Source: Tissierellales bacterium (GTDB lineage Bacteria > Bacillota > Clostridia > Tissierellales > JASKZW01). From it: 45,382 nt of DNA. Positions 40,831 to 45,382 of the stretch are shown here, piece after piece. The stretch covers positions 1 through 45,382 of the forward strand of contig JASLIL010000064.1 in NCBI GenBank assembly GCA_030152145.1, in the 5' to 3' direction. The notes below the pieces were generated by a model that was not told where the DNA came from, did no database searches, and was given only the letters and a program-made list of their open reading frames with translations. Positions within the stretch are counted from its first letter, which is position 1; each line of letters opens with the position of its first letter. A program made the translations under genes and the position numbers.

Positions 40831-42180
40831 ATGAATAATTTGGATTTTATGACTATTGATCTTCCAGAAGATATAAAAAGATATATCTACTCTGGCTACT
40901 TCCAAAAAGCAAGAAATCTAATTGACATATACCTATCCAGATCCATACCAGAAGTCTTAAAGAAGAGGTTGGAATATCAAAAGGAAATAATAAAAAGGCT
41001 GGAAGCTGAATATATCTATAGCTTTGACCAAGCCTATAAAATCTTCAAAGAAAACCTAATTGATTTTACCAAGGAAGAATTGAAATTTCTCCAAGATGAA
41101 AGGTACACAGACTGGATCTACATAGATGGCCAGCTAAGGTTCCACAAGAGAATCCTAGAAAACACCTCCAAAGTTCACCCTAGCATCAGAAGACGATTAA
41201 AGAATGGCTATGATGACTCTATGGAAAAATACACAGCAAAAATTGTAAGGGAGATAATGGAGGAAGGCCAGGCTCAATATAGGATTCAAGCAAGATCTGG
41301 CCTTAAGATGAAAGACTCCTACTTTAAACCTATGAAAACTCTCTATGTCCACCTGCCCCTGCCTAACCAGGGCCGATCCATGGAGGATATAGAAATCTTA
41401 AAATATAATCTTGAACCCAGAGAAGTAAGCCCCCTAGGCTACCCTCAAAGAACCGCCTTTTTTAGGGAAAATCTAAACTACAACCTAGGCTTTACCCTAG
41501 ACTATGCCTATACTTCAAAGGTTAAGTACCTAAATCTAGACCCTAATATTGTCAGTGAAAAACAACCTAATTTTTATCTCCAGGAGGAGCTGCCCCACCT
41601 AAGGTTTACACCTTTTCTAAGGAGCTTAGCTAAAGAAATTGTTGGTCAAGAGAAAAATCCCCTAACAAAGGCCAGAAAGATCTACAATTATATTAGCCAA
41701 AATATTCAATACTCCTTTATGAGAAACTATGGCAGCATAGACAATATACCTGAGTATGCAGCCTACAATCTTAAGGGAGACTGTGGTGTTCAGGCCCTAC
41801 TCTTTATCTGCCTTTGCAGAATAGTAGGTATACCCAGCAAGTGGGAATCTGGTATGATAACCAGTCCCTATGGCTTTTCACCCCATGACTGGGCAGAGTT
41901 CTATATAGAGCCTTATGGTTGGGTTTATGCTGACCCATCCTTTGGAGGTCTCTACCTTCGTCATGGAGAAAAGGATCTTTGGAACTACTACTTTGGAAAT
42001 ATAGATCCCTTTAGATTGGTATACAATAGTGAATTTAACTATAACTTCTACCCAGATAAAAAACATCTAAGGATAGATCCCTATGATAATCAGACTGGGG
42101 AACTGGAATATGATGACAGGCCAATACACCCCTATGAATTTGACCTTATTAGGGAAATCATCTCCATTAAAAAAATTTAA
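40831..42180 (+). CDS. Transglutaminase-like (cysteine-protease fold) protein
   Basis: A 449-residue cytoplasmic-looking protein. The N-terminal 250 residues are a helical then mixed region without a recognised family. The C-terminal part (about 270-380) is a transglutaminase-core domain: ARKIYNYISQNIQYS, then the triad Cys318 in KGDCGVQALLF, His352 in SPHDWAEFYI and Asp368 in YADPSFGG. The triad is intact, so a peptidase or amide-processing role is possible; the substrate is unknown. No signal peptide is seen, which is unusual for secreted relatives. The ATG at 40831 lies eight bases after GGAG; a GTG nine bases upstream is inside that site. The next gene's promoter begins four bases after its stop codon, so it is probably not co-transcribed with trpP. 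Confidence 0.88.
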   Translation: MNNLDFMTIDLPEDIKRYIYSGYFQKARNLIDIYLSRSIPEVLKKRLEYQKEIIKRLEAEYIYSFDQAYKIFKENLIDFTKEELKFLQDERYTDWIYIDGQLRFHKRILENTSKVHPSIRRRLKNGYDDSMEKYTAKIVREIMEEGQAQYRIQARSGLKMKDSYFKPMKTLYVHLPLPNQGRSMEDIEILKYNLEPREVSPLGYPQRTAFFRENLNYNLGFTLDYAYTSKVKYLNLDPNIVSEKQPNFYLQEELPHLRFTPFLRSLAKEIVGQEKNPLTKARKIYNYISQNIQYSFMRNYGSIDNIPEYAAYNLKGDCGVQALLFICLCRIVGIPSKWESGMITSPYGFSPHDWAEFYIEPYGWVYADPSFGGLYLRHGEKDLWNYYFGNIDPFRLVYNSEFNYNFYPDKKHLRIDPYDNQTGELEYDDRPIHPYEFDLIREIISIKKI

Positions 42181-42183
42181 AGC

Positions 42184-42212
42184 TTGACTTTATTTTTCTT
42201 ATATAGTATTCT
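42184..42212 (+). promoter_or_regulatory. Promoter of T-box/trpP transcript
   Basis: TTGACT (42184-42189), 17 bases, TATTCT (42207-42212). It lies directly after the transglutaminase-like gene and about a dozen bases before the T-box stem I. Confidence 0.65.
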
Positions 42213-42224
42213 CAACTTAAGATA

Positions 42225-42489
42225 AATATTAAAGTCGTTGGTAGAAGTAGTAACTAGTTACTTGAAATTAAAGCGAATTAGGGATAGTGGGAGCCTAAGA
42301 ATTTTAAAGCTAGTGAATGGATCTACAAGACATCTAGAGGAATAAAGTATTCTAGATCGGGAGCTCCCGTTACAGAGCTAGGATATCAAGCTTAGACTTC
42401 GTATCTGAAAAAGAGGGGTCTTTTGACCTAAATAAGGTGGTACCGCGAATACAGTCTTTCGTCCTTTTTAAGGATGAAGGACTTTTTTT
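42225..42489 (+). promoter_or_regulatory. T-box riboswitch, tryptophan-specific (UGG)
   Basis: The conserved T-box AAGGTGGTACCGCGA lies at 42434-42448 and is followed by the terminator. In stem I, GTAGA near 42241-42246 pairs with TCTAC at 42322-42326. The internal loop shows AGTA on the 5' side and GAA-TGG-A on the 3' side, the classical specifier loop. The specifier is therefore TGG at 42318-42320, read by tRNA-Trp. Uncharged tRNA-Trp should favour the antiterminator and allow transcription of the following tryptophan transporter gene. Predicted specificity and gene function agree. Confidence 0.93.
42453..42489 (+). terminator. Regulated terminator of the T-box leader
   Basis: The 12-pair stem 42453-42464 / 42472-42483 (with two G-U pairs) and a 7-base loop are followed by seven T. 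Its 5' arm (TTTCGTCC) is the strand expected to pair with the T-box when the antiterminator forms. Confidence 0.9.
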
Positions 42490-42518
42490 ATTGTAAAAAA
42501 GGAGGTGGCGGTAATGCT

Positions 42519-42563
42519 ATGAAGAGAAGAGGAAGAAAATCATTGGTTGGAAAAATTCACTAA
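42519..42563 (+). CDS. Possible 14-residue leader ORF
   Basis: ATG to TAA coding for MKRRGRKSLVGKIH, between the T-box terminator and trpP. GGAGG at 42501-42505 is better placed for a two-codon frame (ATG CTA TGA at 42514) whose stop overlaps this ATG. No Trp codon is present. Very weak evidence that it is translated. Confidence 0.15.
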   Translation: MKRRGRKSLVGKIH

Positions 42564-42586
42564 TACTATAAAAGGAGAGATCTATC

Positions 42587-43099
42587 ATGAATTTAAAAAA
42601 GAATGTTCTTATATCATTATTGCTGGCCATAGGAGTTGTTTTATCACAAATAACACCTCCCTTTCTAGGAGGTATGAGATTTGACTTCCTCCTATCCTTT
42701 ATGTTTATTGCCATAATTTTAGCCAAGGATCTAAAGTCAACTCTACTGGTTGGCATACTGGCTGGAATCTTGTCAGCCTTTGTAAGCACCTTTCCTGGTG
42801 GGCAAATACCTAATATCTTAGAAAAAATAGTAGTTTCATTTTATATATATGGCCTGGTAAAAAGCTTTAAGGAAATGGATAGTCTAAGGCTATCATTTAC
42901 AGCCCTAACTGGTACATTTTTAAGTGGCTTTCTCTTCCTAACTTTCGCCAAGCTAATAGTTGGGCTACCAGCTCCATTTACAGCTCTTATAGTAACTGTA
43001 GTTCTACCAGCTACTATCCTAAACGGCATAGGAACAGTCCTTCTTTACAGTCTGGTAGAAAAGACCATGAGACTGACAAACTACAGTTTTAATAAGTAA
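42587..43099 (+). CDS. trpP: TrpP-like tryptophan transporter
   Basis: A 170-residue membrane protein with about five hydrophobic segments. It is very like TrpP of Bacillus: ISLLLAIGVVLSQITPPFLGGMRFD near the start, then STFPGGQIPNILEKIVVSF and, in the second half, GLPAPFTALIVTVVLPATIL. The length matches (about 170). Proteins of this group resemble ECF substrate-binding subunits; no energy-coupling genes are near, so it may use a shared module or work alone. The upstream T-box with the Trp codon UGG supports tryptophan as substrate and predicts induction when tRNA-Trp is uncharged. AAAGGAGAG precedes the ATG. Confidence 0.93.
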   Translation: MNLKKNVLISLLLAIGVVLSQITPPFLGGMRFDFLLSFMFIAIILAKDLKSTLLVGILAGILSAFVSTFPGGQIPNILEKIVVSFYIYGLVKSFKEMDSLRLSFTALTGTFLSGFLFLTFAKLIVGLPAPFTALIVTVVLPATILNGIGTVLLYSLVEKTMRLTNYSFNK

Positions 43100-43100
43100 T

Positions 43101-43139
43101 ATAGCTTTTATTTATAGTTCTATTAGGAGCTATTCTTTT
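43101..43139 (+). terminator. Weak terminator-like hairpin after trpP
   Basis: ATAGCT (43101-43106) pairs with AGCTAT (43128-43133) across a 21-base loop that is partly self-complementary, followed by TCTTTTT. The stem is short and AT-rich. Confidence 0.35.
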
Positions 43140-43224
43140 TATCAATATACTTGGAAAACTTCTTGAATTTCAGACTATAAAAGTATAACCTTATATGTAT
43201 AACTTAAGTAGATAGGTGATTTTA

Positions 43225-44070
43225 ATGGATATAATTTGTAGTCAAGTGTTACTAGACAAGGGTTCTGGTGTCAACGAAGACATTGGATTTATAAAGGATA
43301 AGGCTGCCTGGGTTCTAGATGGATCTACTGGCGTATCTGGCCATCATGGCTTTCTAGACTACGACAGTGATGCCCAATGGTTTACCCACAGCTGGAATGA
43401 ATATTTGAAAAATAATATAAATAGGGATCAAGACCTACTTGATATTCTAAAAAAAGGAATTGAAGAAATAAGAGAGCTATACTTTCAAAATCCTAGAAAT
43501 TCTAGGACGGGTAAAATAGACTTTCCCTCCAGCACTCTAGCCCTAGTTCGATGGAACCGAGGAGTTTTAGAATATTTTTCCCTAGCAGATAGTATAGTCA
43601 GTATAAAAAAAGACAAGAAGGTGAAAACCTTTATAGACGATTCTGTAGATAAGTTTGATCAAAAGGCCTACAGGGAAATGAGAAAGTTCATAGATGAAAA
43701 TAATGGTGATATTTACAGTGCCAGAGAACACATATCTGACCTTCTAATAGACAACAGAAGACACAAAAACATAGAGGGTGGCTACAATGTTCTAGAGTTT
43801 GATCAAAAAGCTATTGACAGAGGTGTCTATGGAAGAGTAAAGGGAGAAAGTTTTAATATCCTTCTGGGTACCGATGGTTTTACAGCCATAACAGATAAAT
43901 ATAAAAGATATGAACTAGACCAGCTAGTAGATTTAGCTGAAAAATACAGTTTAGACCACATAAATAGAATAACTAGAGAAATAGAGAGGGAGGATTGTCT
44001 TGGAAAAACCTATCCTAGATTCAAGGTCCATGATGATTCTTCTGCTATCTTCCTAAAATTAGAAAAATAG
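43225..44070 (+). CDS. PP2C-like serine/threonine phosphatase domain protein
   Basis: A 281-residue protein that looks like a single PP2C-type (PPM) phosphatase domain: SGVNEDIGFIKDKAAWVLDGSTG (metal Asp and Gly near the start, the family's usual DG), SSTLALVRWNRGVLEYFSLADS, LLGTDGFTAI and the end motif DDSSAIFL. The metal-binding Asp residues of the classical pattern (ED...DG...DG...DD) are all present, so activity is plausible. No kinase partner is near. AGGTGAT lies four bases before the ATG at 43225; an upstream TTG is within that site. It ends in a strong terminator shared with the convergent msrC-like gene. Confidence 0.87.
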   Translation: MDIICSQVLLDKGSGVNEDIGFIKDKAAWVLDGSTGVSGHHGFLDYDSDAQWFTHSWNEYLKNNINRDQDLLDILKKGIEEIRELYFQNPRNSRTGKIDFPSSTLALVRWNRGVLEYFSLADSIVSIKKDKKVKTFIDDSVDKFDQKAYREMRKFIDENNGDIYSAREHISDLLIDNRRHKNIEGGYNVLEFDQKAIDRGVYGRVKGESFNILLGTDGFTAITDKYKRYELDQLVDLAEKYSLDHINRITREIEREDCLGKTYPRFKVHDDSSAIFLKLEK

Positions 44071-44092
44071 AAGGCCCAGGCCTTCTATTTTT
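44063..44092. terminator. Bidirectional terminator
   Basis: A perfect 14-bp stem, AAAAATAGAAGGCC (44063-44076) with 44079-44092, whose A/T ends give U-runs in both directions. It separates the convergent PP2C-like and GAF-domain genes, and the PP2C stop codon lies in the arm. Confidence 0.88.
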
Positions 44093-44582
44093 ATTCCCAA
44101 ATACAGTCCCTTTCCAAGACTGCTACAAATTCCTCAAAATAAGTCTTCTCCAAGTCTGTAAACCTAGAGTATTCTGGACTATCAAGGTCTAAAACTCCCA
44201 AGACCTTCTCCCTAACAATAATTGGCACAACCAATTCTGATTTAGAGTCTCCATCACAAAATATATGGCCAGGAAATTCATTTACATTGTCTACCAAGAT
44301 AGTCTCTGCCTTCTCAAAAGCTGTCCCACAGACACCACTTCCTATCTTTATCCTATTACAGGCTGGCTTACCCTGAAAAGGCCCTAAAAGCAATTCTCCA
44401 TCCTTATAAAAATAAAAACCAGCCCAATTTAACCTATCTACACAGGACATTATAATGGCACTGGCATTTGATATATTGGAAAGCCAGTTATTCTCACTGC
44501 TAAGCTGGGATTTTAAAAACATTAGCATATACTTTAACTTCTTTTCATCATCAAATTCCTTTATCTGATCAACTTTTAACAT
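44091..44582 (-). CDS. msrC: GAF-domain free methionine-(R)-sulfoxide reductase
   Basis: A 163-residue GAF-domain enzyme that reduces free methionine-R-sulfoxide in the cytoplasm. The three cysteines of the family are kept: Cys75 (GKPACNRI), Cys85 (GSGVCGTAF) and Cys109 (HIFCDGDSKSELVVPI); their spacing of 10 and 24 equals that of E. coli fRMsr (84, 94, 118). The substrate pocket region VPIIVREKVLGVLDLDS is present. AGGAGGTGTTTT precedes the ATG. It has its own small unit: a terminator separates it from the methyltransferase upstream, and the 3' end is at the shared hairpin with the PP2C-like gene. Together with the peroxiredoxin it is one of two oxidative-stress genes in the window. Confidence 0.93.
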   Translation of the reverse strand: MLKVDQIKEFDDEKKLKYMLMFLKSQLSSENNWLSNISNASAIIMSCVDRLNWAGFYFYKDGELLLGPFQGKPACNRIKIGSGVCGTAFEKAETILVDNVNEFPGHIFCDGDSKSELVVPIIVREKVLGVLDLDSPEYSRFTDLEKTYFEEFVAVLERDCIWE

Positions 44583-44618
44583 AAAACACCTCCTAAAGTT
44601 CTAGCTATATTATACAAT

Positions 44619-44644
44619 AAAAAACTGACTTATATATAAGTCAG
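44619..44644 (-). terminator. Terminator of the methyltransferase gene
   Basis: A perfect 20-base palindrome (44625-44644, arms CTGACTTATA) is followed on the minus strand by six T. Confidence 0.8.
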
Positions 44645-44647
44645 CTC

Positions 44648-45334
44648 CTATAAAAACTTTGATTTTTCCAAAACTACAAAATACAAATCCCTGCCATCTT
44701 CCTCATACCTCTTTAACTCCACTATATTCATAGAGCTCTTGTCCACCAAAGCTCTAATTTTCTCTTCCTTAAAGAAATGATATATAACTCCGTCCACTTC
44801 ATAAATATCTTTATAGATTTGCTTACCCTTTGCATAACATTTATCAAATTCACTATGAACAGTAAATACACTATATCCACCAGCCACCAAAACCCTATTA
44901 AGCTCCTGATTTATTCTCTCAAGCTCTAGATCTGTAAAAGCCATAGAATAAAGTTCATTAGCAAATATCATATCAAAGGAATTTTCCCTAAAGGGAAGTC
45001 CCTCAGTAATATCTAAAACATAGGACTTTAGTCCCCTAAAATCCATGGACTTAGCCTTATTTATAATGTTATCTATCCCTCTCTCAGAATAGTCTATAAC
45101 AGCCAACTCCATATGATTCTCCATAAAATATCTAGAATCTCTACCCTGCCCTGCCCCCAACTCTAATATATTATCAAAGAAATTATCCTCAAAATAATCA
45201 ACAGCCAATTTTGCAGCCTTAGTTTCTCTAGGCTTACAATAATCTGGATCCAGGTAAAGATTATCCCAAATCTTCTTCTGACCCTTTAAAAGTATATGCT
45301 TATCGTACTTATCTAACTCCATATATTTTTCCAT
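44648..45334 (-). CDS. Class I SAM-dependent methyltransferase
   Basis: A 228-residue Rossmann-type methyltransferase. Motif I is ILELGAGQGRDSRYF, followed by acidic LAVIDYS at the end of strand 2, LDITEGLPF, and FDMIFANELYS as motif IV. The substrate is unknown; relatives are Methyltransf_11/25-type enzymes acting on small molecules, and tellurite-resistance TehB-like proteins have a similar form. The ATG at 45334 follows AGGAGAGGTGAAT; the frame stays open to the window edge, but upstream starts lack such a site. Another frame upstream ends in a TAG at 45346-45348, just at the ribosome binding site (reading NYGLDWVIDF before it), which may be the tail of a preceding gene. Confidence 0.88.
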   Translation of the reverse strand: MEKYMELDKYDKHILLKGQKKIWDNLYLDPDYCKPRETKAAKLAVDYFEDNFFDNILELGAGQGRDSRYFMENHMELAVIDYSERGIDNIINKAKSMDFRGLKSYVLDITEGLPFRENSFDMIFANELYSMAFTDLELERINQELNRVLVAGGYSVFTVHSEFDKCYAKGKQIYKDIYEVDGVIYHFFKEEKIRALVDKSSMNIVELKRYEEDGRDLYFVVLEKSKFL

Positions 45335-45382
45335 ATTCACCTCTCCTAAAAGTCTATTACCCAATCCAGGCCATAATTCACC

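Noticed and set aside
45335..45382. Tail of an upstream gene at the window edge
   Set aside because: The frame ending at 45346-45348 is only about 12 codons long here, too short to support as a gene.
1..45382. Mobile elements, prophage, CRISPR or tRNA genes
   Set aside because: No transposase or integrase motif, no regular spaced repeats and no cloverleaf-like segment found by eye; a tRNA scan would be more reliable.

Overview
The window looks like chromosomal DNA of a low-GC, Gram-positive-type anaerobe (Bacillota, Clostridia/Tissierellia-like). The grounds are strong AGGAGG ribosome binding sites, many AGA/AGG, ATA and CTA codons, a T-box riboswitch, AddAB instead of RecBCD, a lipobox-type lipoprotein NagZ, a DUF1292 protein, a B12-dependent (class II) ribonucleotide reductase and a YtrA-type GntR regulator. 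The genus cannot be fixed from the sequence. No tRNA, rRNA, CRISPR array, transposase, integrase or phage gene was seen. Most of the region is housekeeping chromosome, and the unusual signals are inside individual genes and control regions.

Layout. 1-6744 (minus): a lipoprotein cut by the window edge, an OmpR-type two-component system, a membrane-anchored polysaccharide deacetylase, and a MarR regulator with an ABC exporter. 6805-9003 (plus): a self-contained cassette of YtrA/GntR regulator, DUF1648/DUF5808 membrane protein and C39-like cysteine peptidase, with a clear promoter and operator. 9000-26229 (minus): one tightly packed run, read in the order RluA-type pseudouridine synthase, nucleoside kinase, glutaminase, PAS-AAA+ regulator, NlpC/P60 endopeptidase, NagZ, ROK sugar kinase, AddB, AddA, alpha/beta hydrolase, and a large polytopic membrane protein. 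Many of its junctions are overlapping or nearly so. 26333-26809 (plus): a short MltG/YceG-like membrane protein. 26863-33575 (minus): RNA modification, radical SAM, peroxiredoxin, M18 aminopeptidase, DUF1292, VanZ and an unknown protein. 33922-34980 (plus): M42 aminopeptidase. 35030-37247 (minus): a second copy of the unknown family and MurJ. 37397-37744 (plus): a small unknown protein. 37753-40632 (minus): an unknown membrane protein and NrdJ. 40831-44070 (plus): a transglutaminase-like protein, a T-box leader with TrpP, and a PP2C-like protein. 44091 to the end (minus): free-methionine sulfoxide reductase and a methyltransferase.

How the genes fit together. Cell-wall turnover and assembly recur: deacetylase, NlpC/P60 plus NagZ plus ROK kinase as a likely muropeptide salvage set, MltG-like protein and MurJ. 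DNA repair (AddAB) and deoxynucleotide supply (NrdJ under apparent NrdR control) are present. Tryptophan uptake appears to be controlled by a T-box whose specifier reads UGG.

Most notable: a peroxiredoxin with about 135 extra charged, probably helical residues inserted in its fold, containing an 18-residue tandem repeat. Also notable are a bacterial enhancer-binding-type regulator without the GAFTGA loop, an AddA with its own four-cysteine Fe-S signature, two diverged members of an unrecognised family around the M42 peptidase, and a degenerate alkaline-phosphatase-like domain joined to a polytopic membrane region.
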